Assembly: GCF_010183535.1 (NCBI RefSeq)
Contig: NC_071329.1
Coordinates: 19,482,879-19,546,878 of the forward strand
Source: Caenorhabditis remanei
Taxonomy: Eukaryota > Nematoda > Chromadorea > Rhabditida > Rhabditidae
Length of the DNA stretch: 64,000 bases
Direction: 5' to 3'
Position numbers and translations under genes: made by a program. Shown here piece by piece: positions 23,507-36,458 of the stretch. The notes under the pieces were generated by a model, which saw only the letters and a list, made by a program, of their open reading frames with translations, was not told the DNA's origin and made no database searches. Each line of letters starts with the position of its first letter. Position 1 is the stretch's first letter.

Positions 23507-23673
23507 TTTTTCTCATTTTTTTGAGAGTTTTCATCAGAATTTTCAGATTTCTAGTCATAAGCTGCTCTTTGAAATAGTTTTCCGAAGTTACTGTAAATCC
23601 CAAAATCTTACATTTTGAGTAGAAAATTACTGGGATAGCTTGTAAAAAGATATTCATCAATAATAATTTTTAT

Positions 23674-24786
23674 TCAAGCTTTAGTACAATAAACTTCTGA
23701 TTCGGCAGATGAGAAGTCGTTGTCGAAAAGAGACGTATGAACACTACAAAGTGTTTTTGGGGACGATGAGTTGGGCTTGCATCCGGCCAGGTCGGACATT
23801 GGGGTATTCTGCAATATTAGGCGGTTGTTTTGTTGAAAATTGAGTTTTTAAGCAAAAAACTCTGTAAAAAATCCGTTGAAACCCTAATCTTTTACGGGTA
23901 AAAGTTTTCTACAGTAGTTTGTGCAGTTTTTTTCGCCAATTTTGGGTTACTTTAGCGCCAATTGTGTGCATACACCGCAGTGATGCATCAGATATCACGA
24001 CAATTTGCGTATTTCCCGGAAAAATGCTCCGCCGGGGTGAAAATAGACGCTGCATTCAATTTTTTTTCTTCAAAAAATTAGGCATGAATTCAGGTTTCTC
24101 TAAGATATTAGTTTTTTAATAAAAGTTTGAGATTTACCACCCCAAGAACTTTCAGAAAATACAATTTGTTCTGAGCTTGTAGGTCTCACTATGACTTTTC
24201 GGAATTTCGGACTACTGTAGTTTTTAGATTATGGGTACTTTTCTGGAAGCTCTTAAACTCATTTTCGACGTTTTAAGTACTGAATTGTGCGAAAATCTAA
24301 TTGAAAATGCTAAAAATCGACTAAAAACTCTAAAAGTTTTATTTGAAAAAGCGGTAAAATTAGTTTAAAGTTTTAACCTTTTAACTAATTTTTCATATTT
24401 TTCATATTTTTTTTTGAGTTTTCAACAAAAAACCTCAATTTTTTCAAAAACTCACCCTGCTGGGACAATTACTCTGCTGCAACAACATATCATACGTCCA
24501 CGTGCTGTACAATTTTCCCTGATTCATTACAGTAATCCGTCTGGCCGAAAATTGAGTGGTAGCCGGCACCCAGAGCACACTGTCATGTAATTTAGCGTTA
24601 GCCTTCGGGAGACCCTCTTTATAAACCAACGCCTGAAATTTTAGAGGTTTTTACAGTAATCTACATTAATCAACTCACTTTTAATGTTGGATCCTTATCA
24701 GGGACCTGTAGAAGTTTCCCTATTGTTGCAGAGTGGACGATAGTGAGGAAAATTGTAAAAACCACCAATTTAAGTGAGGAATTCAT
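23674..24786 (-). CDS. small secreted protein of unknown family, three exons
   Basis: Exons on the minus strand are 24786-24679, 24632-24456 and 23808-23674, all in phase 0, giving 139 residues. The start ATG gives MNSSLKLVVFTIFLTIVHSA, a clear signal peptide probably cut after residue 20. The mature part has no domain I recognise. It contains VLWVPATTQFSARRI and YSTWTYDMLLQQ, and four cysteines (one near 92, three in the last exon), which could form two disulfides. No membrane segment follows the signal. The poly(A) signal AATAAA overlaps the stop codon (23669-23674), so the 3' UTR is almost absent. The gene is tail-to-tail with jip-1, 287 bases away. Splice sites (GTGAGT donors, TTTCAG/TTGCAG acceptors) are good; the function is unknown. 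Confidence 0.75.
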
Positions 24787-24789
24787 GAT

Positions 24790-27700
24790 TTTAGGAGTGG
24801 AAAAATCTGAAAAGGCATAGTTTTTGATGACTGAATAAACTAGGGTGACAAATTTTCGGAGGAAAAAAGAAAGAAATAAACTCAGACAAAAAATACGGAA
24901 AATTTGATATATTTTTCAGTGGATCAGAAGAAAAATTCAGACAAAAAATACGAAACACCCCTTTCTATATATACTAGAAAAAAATGACTGAAACGAACGT
25001 CACTAATCTACAAATTTCCGATTCACATTAAACTATGAGTTTTTAAAGAGAAAATCACGGAGAAAAAACAGAAGACGTGGAAAGGAAGAGTTCAAAATAC
25101 TAGAAAATCAACGGGAACTTATTTTTTCTTAGGATTCAGGAATTTCGAAATTTTGGAATCTAGGGTACAGTGTATCTTTATCTGGTTGCTTTAAAAAAAT
25201 GATTTTGCTATGGTTAGCCTGTTTTTTAATGCAAAAACGCGCCAAAGAAAGATATCTGAAAATAGGGGAGTCGAAGATGCGCCAGACGTTCAAAATTCAA
25301 AGTTTTATGCAAAAAATGCGTCCCAGGCGCGCCAGACAGTCTAAAATTTTATTTTTCTCTGAGATAAAAAGTACTTCTCTCAGTTTGTATTCGAAATTAC
25401 CCCCTCTGAAGCTATTTTTGTTCTTTTTGCATACATTTTCTACTGGAATACTGTAGCCCTTTTTCTATCAAAATTCAGGACCGATGCTTCATGCTCTACA
25501 AAAATGCATAACGTTCGAAAAATACCGAATAATATAAACTTTTATTTTAATAACACATATTATAGGTGCGCTTTGTAAAACTTTTTGGGTAAAGTACTCC
25601 GAATTGAATGCTCAATAACCAGAATTAGACATCAAAACTATAGAAATCAGGAAAGAAATTCGTTTTTCTATATTGCAGTTGCAAAACTAATTTCTCTTTT
25701 TTCAAAAACAGAAAACCGATTAAAAAGATGATGGATGGGAAAGTAAACAAACAACTTTTCAAGAGATGCTCAATAATGATGACCACGGTTCGATAGTTAC
25801 TTATTTATCATGAAATTTTATATTCTAATTGATAAGGAAAAAGAGGAAAGGTCAGTGATAACACTTTTAAAAAGGAGGAAATAAAATTTGAGTAGGGAGA
25901 AAAGGAAAAGAGCTTCTAAATTTCCTAGAACATCGCTTTCAGACACTTATTTTTGTGTTTATATAGAATAGATAAGGGATAATCCAAAAATATCCTTTAA
26001 AAATATTTATATTTTTATTCTTGTTAAGCCATCAGCAGACACAAGACAACCAAGATTTGAGGAGTCCCACAAGAAATGGATTAGGAGAATACGCCCTTTC
26101 TATTTGGTTGATCAAAACTCGAAGCGATTTATTTGTTTGCAGAAGTGCCTTTTTCTGAGCAAGTCTATTGAGGGGGTGTTGGAAGTGGATTATGATAATT
26201 TTGGTTGGATGGAGTGGGTGGGTTTGAGGGGGAGAAGAACCGATGAAAATAATAACAAGAAAAATAGGAAAATAGTAAGCTGGGAGAAGAAAGAGAACAT
26301 CGGATTTTTGACTGATCAATTTCCAAGGGGGATGAACTTGGATGGCTGTACACAGGTTTTGAAACAAACATTTTACTATTCGTTCGAAATTTTCTTCAGT
26401 GAAAATGAAAGTAAGTCGTTTTTAGAGTTGCTCCCTTAATTTGCCTGCCAGAAAAAAAGACATCTAGGTACCAGGGAACTCCAGAAATCCTACCGAGTGA
26501 GTTTCGAGAATCCGGAAATTCAGAAACATAAGCCGGTATTTTTGGCTTTTAGATATCCGCTCAATTACACACGATATTTTAAAGTGGACCTGTGCAAACG
26601 CGCCGTTTTGAAAAAAAAAGAAAAATTTTGACGAACAATTGTTTTAAGGAGAAATAGTATCGAGAAAGGCCATTTTTTGAACAGAAGTTGATTTACAAAA
26701 AATATTAAAACAGTGCGCAAAAATGTAATCTCATCAAAGCGCGTTTGCATAGGTCCACCTTGAAATATTGTGATTACATGACCAACTTTCAGAAATATGG
26801 GATTCGGGCACCTTGAGATGTCCAGACATCTAAGAAATAACGGAGAAATATTAACATCAGGATATGAAGCGATCAGGTAAGCTTTCAATTTTCAAACACG
26901 AAAAAGTAGAACTTCTTACAAACTATCGACCAGAAAACTATCTGACCATAATAACTCTCTCTATCTGATTCAACGAGTTTCAAAATCAAAAAAAAATCGT
27001 TTCCACGCGACTGATTCTCTCTTCCACTCGTTCTCTATTTTTGTCTGGTTTCTATTTCCCGTCCAATTCGGCACAGAGAGGTGATTCATCAGTCGAACAA
27101 ACAGACAAAAAAAGATTGTTCACTTTTCTCTGCGTCTCTCCATTTTGTGTACTCTCTCTCTCTCAAAGTCTCCTATTTTCCAGATGGTCTTTTTCTGTCT
27201 GTGTTTCTCTTGAGGTCTCTAATGTTACAGAAGATAGAGTGAACGGGGAGAACTAGGAAGTTGCCTAAACTTTTTGAAATTGATATAATTGGGAAAATGG
27301 CGGAGACAAGAGAACAAAACAGACCAGTGATGGCTTTGAAATCGTTAAATTGAATAAAAAGGAGGGAAATATATTATGTAACTGAAGCCTGTGAATTTCC
27401 TTGATCTGGGCAAATCAAGATTTCCGGGTTACGGTAGTTTTTGTGATCCAAGATTTTTTAAAATCTATCTGAAAACGACTGAATCGTTATTAATATCAAA
27501 TTTCCATTGAAATTCGTAAACTTGAGAATTTCGGAAAGTGACTTCTGATTAGGTTTTTAAATAAGTCAAAAACCACAGAAATCAAATTTTGAGCCGCCCA
27601 AAATTACAAATTACAAAATTCTAAAAACTGTAGAAATTATAATTGTGATAACAAATGTTTCAGAATTAATAACTTTTAACAATTTAAAAAAAAAATAGTT

Positions 27701-28380
27701 GGGCCAAGAACTGATAAGTATTCAAATTTGGTATCAATTTTTAACAAACCCCTAATTACCTTTTTATCCTGTTTTCAAAAGAGCTTCGATTTTAAGCTGA
27801 TAAAATTACTGGAAACACAGTAGAATCGCCTCGAAAAAATGCACAATTTTATCAAAAAACTGACAAGATAAAATATCATTTTTTAACCGATTTTCTTTTT
27901 GAAAATCATCTTTCCTGCTGCTTTTCCAGGTGAAATTTTGTAAACCGACACTAACCGCCGTAAATCTAGACTTTCAAATACGCTAATTTTTTCTTATTTT
28001 GTCAATTTTTTGTCACTCATTTGAACAATCTCATCTTTTCCACATTCAATCAGAAACTAAACATTTTTGAAATCAGGCTATTCTGCCGATGGCCAAATTA
28101 CAGCTCTTCCTTTCCTCTTGTGAACCTTTTCATCACGATCACCACCTCCTTACATAATGTACACACATTCCCGAGACCGTTCGTTTATCTACCCCTCTAC
28201 ATCATCAATTTCCCCCGTCTCATCATTTTTTGTGGAGGGGTCAATTCCTCCCCTTCCTCTTCTCTATTCCTCCCCGATATGCGTGCTCTCTCCCTCACTC
28301 TCGACCGAAGGGACCATACGTACCCCCTCTCTTTTGCACTCTCACTCACTCACACAATTTGACACTCAAACACACGTCAT
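24790..28380. other. intergenic, no gene supported
   Basis: AT-rich sequence with GGCGCGCC-type motifs at 25230-25340, a foldback at 26584-26759, and a promoter-like pyrimidine-rich stretch at 27000-27210 containing TCTCTGCGTCTCTC (27127-27140). Open frames at 26032-26439 on both strands overlap each other and lack splice-supported partners. A further CT-rich stretch at 28170-28370 precedes the possible exon at 28390. Confidence 0.5.
26584..26759. repeat. foldback element, 176 bp, GTGGACCTGTGCAAACGCGC arms
   Basis: GTGGACCTGTGCAAACGCGC at 26584-26603 pairs with GCGCGTTTGCATAGGTCCAC at 26740-26759 with one mismatch. The interior also pairs partly (TTTTTGAACAGAAG region). MITE-like; no clear target duplication. 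Confidence 0.75.
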
Positions 28381-28389
28381 CACAGTGCA

Positions 28390-28629
28390 ATGACAAAACG
28401 AACGGAACTTCCCACCGTGCTATCGATCTGTTGCTACTTTTTATTGTTTGTGTACTTTTTCGGACCAATTTTGGGAGGAATTTTGACTGGAATCAAAATT
28501 TTTGAGCTTTTCCAGTACATTTGTCCAATTCATTGCATCTTTTTTCAAATTTTTGAACAGTTTTCTGAAGTTTCAACAACAAATTGTCAATTTTGTGAAT
28601 GTGTCACGGAGCAAATCAGGCTATACATA
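28390..28629 (+). CDS. possible first exon or short ORF with N-terminal membrane segment
   Basis: An ATG at 28390 follows a CT-rich, promoter-like stretch and opens an 80-codon frame ending at 28629. Residues 9-34 (about TVLSICCYFLLFVYFFGPIL plus GGILTG) form one strong hydrophobic segment, either a signal anchor or an uncleaved signal. The later part (from about residue 40) looks less like coding sequence. A donor at about 28515 (phase 2) would join in frame to the exon at 29344. I recognise no family. Confidence 0.3.
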
Positions 28630-29343
28630 TAAAAAGTAAATCCCTATTTTTGTAGTTGACCACTTTTTGTACTGGCAGATCCTAAGAAGCTATAAAGTGA
28701 TTTTTGAAATCCTTTTTCAGTTCTATCAGTAGAGGTTTTTGAGCTGTTTACTGTGACCGCTTGCAACTACTTAGGATGTACCGTACAAAAATACAAAAAT
28801 GAAGCTCTATTACTCAGCCATTCACCCCATAAAAACTTCTCATTTCCAGAAAAACACAATTACGAAGTTGATCATTTTCATTTTAAAAATGGTACTATTT
28901 GACTTTGGACAGACTAGCAAAATATCGGCTCCGCCGGGTTTGCCCGCGGGCCCGGAGTCAAAAAAAATGCACAATTTTCCTAAATTTTAAGAAGTGTTCA
29001 TCAAAGATAGTCTATATACGCTTGAGTTTTTATCGATATTCAAATATTGGACTTTTTTGAGAAAAAATTTAAAAAGTTCAAAATTTTGTACTATGACCCC
29101 TGCCTATCGGGCCGGGCTGGGTCAGGCCGGTGAAAAATTCTCAAATTGACCTGGGACGGCAAATTGAAAGTCTGATTTTTTTAAAATATCGTTACATTTG
29201 TTAATTTTCCCTATAATTGTTGTAACGCTCGAACAAACTCATGTCTTGATTCATAAAACTTAATCATCTGCAACATTTTTCGTTCTTCTTCCGCTCGAAA
29301 TTTTATGTTTTAAATACCTTTTTCTAAAACGATTATTTTCCAG

Positions 29344-29446
29344 TCAGCAAGATGTCATCAACTCCAAGAACACTGCACAAAGAGTTCTTCAAGCTAATCG
29401 CCTATCGGATCAGCTTTTGGACAAAAGGATTGAAGTTCCGATGAAG
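29344..29446 (+). CDS. possible internal exon, helical/charged segment
   Basis: A good acceptor (ATTATTTTCCAG) and donor (AAG|GTGAGT) bound 103 bases. With a phase-2 entry the frame reads QQDVINSKNTAQRVLQANRL then SDQLLDKRIEVPMK, with worm-like codon use. The other two frames stop inside. No family recognised; the flanking exons are uncertain (28390 upstream, 31099 downstream). Confidence 0.4.
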
Positions 29447-31098
29447 GTGAGTTATTAGTATTTGGTTTCGAAATTTCTTTCAGAACTTTTGTCAGAAAAG
29501 AAGAAAAAATTACCTTTTGCTTCACTGCATTGTTATCAGTCATGCCTAACGCTACTTTTCTCGAAACGTCTACTAAGCACACTGACTTCTTACTACTTTT
29601 CTCAGTTAGATCACCCTAAATTCCTCTATTCAAACCTAGAACCCCTAGTTTTCAAGTTAAGTGTTAGTTCTATGTTTCATTTTATTCAGATAGAGGTTTT
29701 TGTTGTGACACAACATTTCTTCCCTGTCTCTGCGTCTCTCATCATCCCCATACTATTTCTCTCCTAGTTTGAATGTTTTTGTTGTTGTTAGAGTGACCAA
29801 AAACAAGCTTCACTACAAGGACAACCAGAAAATATAGAGAGGGGGAACGGACATTTGAATGGGATATGCAGGGGGTAGTCAGGGTGACCAGGTACCGACA
29901 GGTACTGGCGTTGGTGGTGGGATGAAGATGGTGAAATTGTAGCGTGGTACTGTAAGATAATTATCCATTACTTTGTAGGATAGTGGGAGTCTTAAAAATG
30001 GCAAATATTGCATTAAAATGAATGTTAGGATCTCGGCATTATGCCGATTTTGAATTTGAAAATTTAAGACATGATTACTGTAGCTCTAGACCTGAATTTC
30101 TGAAAATAGGTAATGGAAACAAAACTGGAAGAATTTCCATTGGGTTTTATATACATAGGGATATCCCCACCAGGGCTGTTGTTCGGTTGAAATATTTAAA
30201 AATGATTTAAGAATCAAAAACAGTGTTTAAAAAATATATTTTTTCTGTAACATTTTCTAATTTTGTGATCAAAACAGGTTTCTGTAGGTCTATCCTTGAA
30301 ATTCTTCCGTTTTCATACAAATTCATGATTTTTGTCTCGAAAAACTCAATTTTTCAGTTTCTCTTGAAATTTTTTGTTCGAGTTTTTGGTTTTTCGCAAA
30401 AAAAATTGGCGAAAAAAAGTTTTTCAATTTTTTTGGTACGAAGTTTTTGAAATTTAAAAAAAAAATCCCCACTCCCGACCCCATTTCCTTATCTACCTTA
30501 TTTTTTCGATCCCCGATAGCTTCTTCAGATTCCCAGGCAGGTGTTACTTGCGCCACTTAAGTTGCTTCTTTTGTTTTTTTTTTTACTCAAATGACCCTCA
30601 ACACCTAGGCACTATATTTTCTTGATTCACTCCAAGTTTGGTGCAGCTGTCGTGATCAAAACATTCAGTAGGAGTTAGATAGAGTTACGCAAGAAAACTA
30701 CTGCATACCTCTATGATTTCGAAGACGACAATCGAATATAAGGAAACTACAGTAATCCAAAATTGATGGTTTTGGAAGTTGGAAAACTTTCGTATTATGA
30801 CAAGAGGGGTTGGATGGAGAGGTGGTAGGGTTTTTTATCCGTTCCGCACATTTCTGCTTCTCTCTAAGCTTCCTGTGTATTCCCTCATTTCTGAAGTTTT
30901 TGTCCAAATTGTATGCACTCCTGAGTGTGAATTTTTTAATTATTAAATCAAAAGTTTAAGTCTCGAGAAAATTTTCAACATTTCCGATTTTCCCTTTCAA
31001 TTCTTCTCTTGTTTCAACGGGATCGTATCATCTCTCTAGACCGATATGTACAAAACGTGTGAACTCTTTTTTTAATGTTTCCCCTCAATATCATACAG

Positions 31099-31234
31099 GT
31101 ACTACCTGACTCCTCCAAAAAAAGTCGAGAAGAAGAGAAATTTTGGAGAAGAATGGAAAAACAAATAGAAAAAAGAAGAAGAAGACGGCGCAGGAAATTG
31201 ATAGTGATACTCTCTCTGGTAGTCAAGGGAAAAT
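31099..31234 (+). CDS. possible terminal exon, highly basic
   Basis: After TCATACAG the phase-0 frame, compatible with the exon ending at 29446, reads VLPDSSKKSREEEKFWRRME, then a run rich in Arg/Lys, then KLIVILSLVVKGK and TGA at 31232-31234. The purine-rich stretch could equally be non-coding low-complexity DNA. Confidence 0.2.
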
Positions 31235-31639
31235 GACACTGAATGATACGGGTCGGGCTTTTACGAGCTGTTCGAGAGCGGCTGAACACGGAAATATATA
31301 TGCATACGAACGGGGTGATAAATTTTTATTCAAACACAAATTTTTGACTGTTTTTTTTGTTTTTATGTGCACTTCTCTATCTGCTACTGTTACTCCTCGC
31401 GGCATTCTTGAACGTAGTGCACCGTCTTCCAAAATAGTTTAGGATGCCGACGAGGCTAAAACTTCTACAAATTCCAATCCCACGACAGAATCAACACGGT
31501 GAATCAAAAAATTGTATACGAAAAAAGTTAAACATTTAGTCTCTTTTGGCTTTTTTGAAATACGAATCGTATAGACCTGGACTTGAAGGCCCGGCCTAAA
31601 GATCCAGGACCTTAACATCAATGAACCTGACTGATTTCC

Positions 31640-34410
31640 TCAATATAGCGAATCGACGCACAAAAGTGTCGAATGCGTTTTTTTTCCAATTTTGAATGCA
31701 TAAAGTGTTGGTCACTAAAATTGGCTCAAGTTACTAATAAAAATGATGTACTATACGGGTGGTGCAAGAGTTCTAGAATACGGTGCATCAAATTTTAGTA
31801 CTATGCCTTGGTTTTAGTCATTTTCGCGAAGAACCTGGAATAGCAACATGCATACTTGTGTCGGGCCGGACCGATTTGATAACTTTCACCTCCCAGGGTT
31901 TCAGTTCAAAAATTGAAACTTTTGAAATTTTTTGAAATTTTTTTGATTTTGAGTTTTCGATTATGTTTTTAAATTTAGAATAAAAATCAAATAAATTTAT
32001 GATTTCTGGATATTTTTGATGAAAATTTGAAAAAATGTCAAAAACTTGTGAAATGACTTCGCAGGTATGACCGTGAGCGATGCAAGTTCTCTAATAAGCT
32101 TCGCTTGCTTCGATTTGAATAAAAAATTATTTTTGTGTCCTGCCAACCATAAAGTTTGTTTCATCAACTCAATAGTCTAACCTGGTGAGTCATGACTGGT
32201 TATATCTCGTGATGTCTTCCTGATTTGCGTTAGTCCAGGCTTGTCTCAGTGTCCCAGTCTAAGAAGCTCAATTTTTACTTTGTCAAGTCTGAAAGACATT
32301 TACTCCAACCTGAGGAACTAATATAATCGTTCAATTAGTTTTAGAGCTAGTAATTGATCCTATGGGATGTGTCACCTCCTTTTATTATATTGAACAACAC
32401 TTTTTGTCTTGTTCTGTTTTTCGTTCGCTTCAAATAATTGATATTAGTAGTTTTTATTCCCCTGAAATCCCTGTGTACCCTCGTTCCATTTTTTGCAAGT
32501 ATCTCTTACTCAGCGCCTCCATGACTGTTTACTTACTCCCCCTCCTTGTTTCTTTTTTCCCATTTCCCCCCTTGTTTTCCACTTTTCCAACATTTCACTT
32601 GGCACCTCTTGGTACAAATAAAAAGTGAAAGAAACGAAAATAGTTTCACTGTTTTTCTGTTTTTTGGAAATTGTCGGATGAGACCCTGGGAGGTGGCTGC
32701 AAGGGGATGGTATGAAGGTGTTTACGAATTAGAGGTGATGAGTCTAGACACTGTTTTTGAAGAAATCAAAAACATAAGGGGACGCGTTTTGAAATGATGG
32801 AATGATGACGTGGAAGGCATGACTACATTATCAGATCTGAGGTGTACTATTGGGATTTCCTAGGTCTTGCCAGTATTAGATTAAAACGGCTTGAATTCCC
32901 CACGAAGCTCCAGGAGCAGGATCTTCCATATTGACTGATGATTATTTGAGTTGTGATCCTAGCAAACTTAGAGTAAGACTCTAGAATATTAATTTGGAGA
33001 ATCTGAAACCTAAAGTTTTGAACATGCCAAAATGTGAAAAAATTGCGACACGTCTTGTTATTTTGATAGATATGCCATTTATTTGGAAACTAAGCCTATA
33101 AACTCAGAATGCGATGTCGGTGCAACATTAATATTGTGCAACCTATATTTTCCTTCTTCTTGGTTGAGAAACGTGCCCATCCGATCTAAATTTTAGTACT
33201 ATTCGCTCGGTAAGCCCTAATATTTCAAAGGAGTTAACACGTGTCCAGAATTCCTGGGTGTTCTCATCTATGTGATTTCTCCAAAGCTATAATTGAGTTG
33301 TTTAAAAAACATATAAAATTGAGTCAATTGATGCAAAAATCTTTTTGAATTTGTGATTTTCCTGATCAGTAGATTTTTTATATTTCACATTTTCCAAAAT
33401 TACTTCCAACATCCATCTATAAGTTATCCTCTCGATTCTCAAGTACTCAGACATCGTATAGTAATCAGGTGCCAAGCACCTGTACCCCGTACCAAGAGAA
33501 AGTCAACTGGATAGAGAAAGTGATGAGTTTGGAGAAATCTAGAGAAATCTAGAGAAATCCCATTGTACCAATGACAGATGTTTCGAAAAGGGGGCGGAGA
33601 TGCTCATAAGACATATGTATACCAGTCTAAAATTGTTAGTCGAGAGAGCAACTCCATTTCTTTTCCAATTTTTTTTTTCAAATTCCTGCCCAGTACTCTA
33701 TTCTAATCAACCATACTATATACAAGCGGTGTTTATATTACGCATTCAAAGAAACAACAACATATACCCCTCTTAACCCTCGCCCTTGATATCAGGGACG
33801 CCTTCTACCTGGCACTGGGCCAAAATTTTTTTTGAATTTTCCACCTGAGGAATTTCGGTTTGCACAAGAAAAGTACAAAATAAAAACAATAGATGCACTT
33901 TTTCTTTCCAATAAAGGAAGGTAGAAAGTGAAATTTTCGGCGGGAGAGAGAGAAACAAGCGAATTTATGGTTTTTTGGTCAAAAGTGCATGGGATGCAAA
34001 AATTGAAATGTAGGTCATTGGGTTACTGCAGATCAGGAGAATCGGCTGATACTGAAAAATTCCAGAAAAAACCAGTCAAGCGATATTTTCAATGTCAAAA
34101 TAGGATTTTGAGCAGAGAAGGCAGAATACAAAGCTTAACGTCTGTAAATATTTTAGTTTTTCATATTTTTGGTCCTGCTTTTTGTAATCGATAGACAAAT
34201 CTGTGCTGCAAATTTCAACATGGTTTGCTACCGTTCTAAACAAAAACTCTTCTGATTTTGAGCTGAAATTCTTTTTTGCTAGTTAACGTAAGTTTCTACT
34301 ACTTTCACTGGCGCATCGACCACCAATTCTGCAAAAAAAAATCGCCGAATTGTTCCATGAAGTGTTGGCCACTGAAATTGGCTAAAATTACGAGAAATTT
34401 CGTACTATAC
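31640..34410. repeat. dispersed repeat pair (31640-31770 and 34310-34410)
   Basis: Both copies read GAAGTGTTGG(C/T)CACT-like then AAATTGGCT, about 20 bases of divergent sequence, then GTACTATACGGG(C/T)GGT. Both are preceded by a run of T or A and a CGACCACC/CGACGCAC-like start. The copies are in the same orientation in otherwise unannotated DNA. Confidence 0.5.
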
Positions 34411-35568
34411 GGGCGGTTGCTCCATTTTTCTGAGCTGTCACCATGACCTATAAATATTCTGGTCTACATAGCTTCATTCAATTTTATAAAATGATGCATC
34501 GGCCTTCTAGAAATAATTAAAACTGACTGAAGGGCCTCTCCGATAGGGTATAAAAAAATGCCGCAACGGCGCGCCAGACAAAATGAAACTTCAAAAATTC
34601 TATGGAGTTCGACCAATTTTAAGTCGATTTTTCAAAGATTTCAAAATTTCAAACGCGTCAACGCCAAGAAAAGTGTGAGGTTTGATAGAATATTAAAAAT
34701 ATTTTTTTAATTCAAAAACGCAACAAAGGCTCCCGTAGCTCTGTCTCATCCACTCGTGAGACTCCAAAACTGTCACGATTACCCTTATCCTCCTTTTTTG
34801 AATCCAAAAATTGAAACTTTTGATTGTAGTATGTCATCCCACGACTGCTACCGTATTTCTTGAGCTCTCCTACTTTACTCATTCCCTTATTACACACTGT
34901 ATACATACACACATACATACCGATTGCTCATCAATTTCTCTGACTCAAGAAGTCCCCCAGTAGTAGCAAACATGTGTACTCCGCGAGGGCCGCGCCATGA
35001 CGCCGCCCTCCCTGTGCCCAAGACATGGTCAGAGAAAGTGGGCGGAGCTTAAGGAGAAGAAGAAGTAGGTAAACATGTCAATAGGTCAGTAGTCTTGGAG
35101 GGAGTCATTTGTCTTATTTTTTGAATGGTCAAATCTAGAAATAGATTACATTATTTTTTAGTATTTGTTCTCGGAAGAACCTAGAAACCCTGGCCTAGAA
35201 ACCCAAAATAGAAAAAAAGTTCGGTCATGACGCATTTTTCGGACTGAAAATTCGTGTTTTGAGAAGTTTTTCATTGCTTTTTTTACTTATTTTGAGCATA
35301 TTCCCAGATTATGGTAATCCTTTTTTTGCAAATACAGTAAGAGTCTAAGAAGTCTACTAAGCAGGCCTAAGTCCAACTTTTTCTAATCTTGGTCCCCCTG
35401 AAAACTATCTTACTATAATGTGTAGTTTCCCAACAAAAATTAGATTTCTGAATTTTTCACCTGTCCCCTCTTTCATTTTTCTCTGCTACCCTGTGCATCA
35501 TGTTTCAAACCTTAAAATCTCACATTCCTTGATTTCCAGCCTTCCCCCTTGCCATCCTCCATCTGACA

Positions 35569-36458
35569 ATGGGTCGTCGTGCCCCGAAGCATACCACCGT
35601 TGAATACGTCGACCTGCCACCACCCAAAAAGGAAGCTGAGAAAACTGTGCTGCTCGTCACCAAGATGTTTGTGGATGAGGAGGGATACATATTCTACAGC
35701 TATCAACAATTGATGAAAGCGGTCGTTGATGGTGAGTAGGAAATTTACAGTAGACTCCGTTAACCTTTCCTTGAGCCGTGAAAGACGTTTTCCCAGCTAC
35801 CGTAGTCTCTTATCACAAATCGCGAAAAATTGGCTGGACTTACAGCTGCGGCGCGTTTTTCGGATGAAAATTATTGAATATCGACCAAAATCGCTCAGAA
35901 ATGATGCCTCGCGCCTTTAAAAACTTTTGACGCAATTTTGAGATTAAACATTGACAAAAATCGGTTGAAAATGAGGCTGAAAACCGCTAGAATCCCTTAA
36001 ATCAAGGGGTGGCGCACCTTTGGCGCGTTTAAAGTTAATGTATCTTTTCTTAAGTTCCCACCCCTTGTGAATCTACCCAAAATTTCGTAAACCCACACGA
36101 GATCCCGAAGACTTGATCTGGGAGAGAGCTAGGCAACATAACTCCTTGTAAATCTCATAAAAATCTAAATCTTGAACATTTGTTTTCGTAAATCTACACT
36201 AGGTCTCGTAAATCTACACCAATCTTTTTTAACCATTTTGTTTTCTTGTTTTCATACTTTTTGAATTCCATTTGAATCTCTACCTACTTAGTAACCCCAT
36301 AACCAATTTTATGATAATTTCCTCCTCTAGACACCACCGCTATCACCATCCGGCAACCGGCACCCTGTGCTCCCTCAATACCTATTTACGTCCCCTATTA
36401 TCAATTCGCATATTCAAAACTCCAATTGTTATGTAAACTAACAGGGGAGACATCTTGA
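35569..36458 (+). CDS. candidate small two-exon gene, about 97 residues
   Basis: Exon 35540-35731 has a TTTCCAG acceptor and GATG|GTGAGT donor. The ATG at 35569 gives MGRRAPKHTTVEYVDLPPPK followed by KTVLLVTKMFVDEEGYIFYS. Splicing in phase 1 to 36331-36458 (acceptor CCTCTAG) continues DTTAITIRQPAPCAPSIPIY to a TGA at 36456. The first exon has convincing codon use; the second is less certain, and a donor at 36433 could shorten it. KMFVDEEGYI loosely resembles a conserved motif near the C-terminus of DNA polymerase delta subunit 3 (KTYLDGEG in human), but the rest does not match and I do not assign it. The frame is open upstream to 35540, so earlier exons are possible. Confidence 0.42.

Noticed and set aside
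26032..26439. Overlapping 111-codon ORFs on both strands
   Set aside because: No splice partners, mutual overlap, and no promoter or poly(A) arrangement that favours either one.
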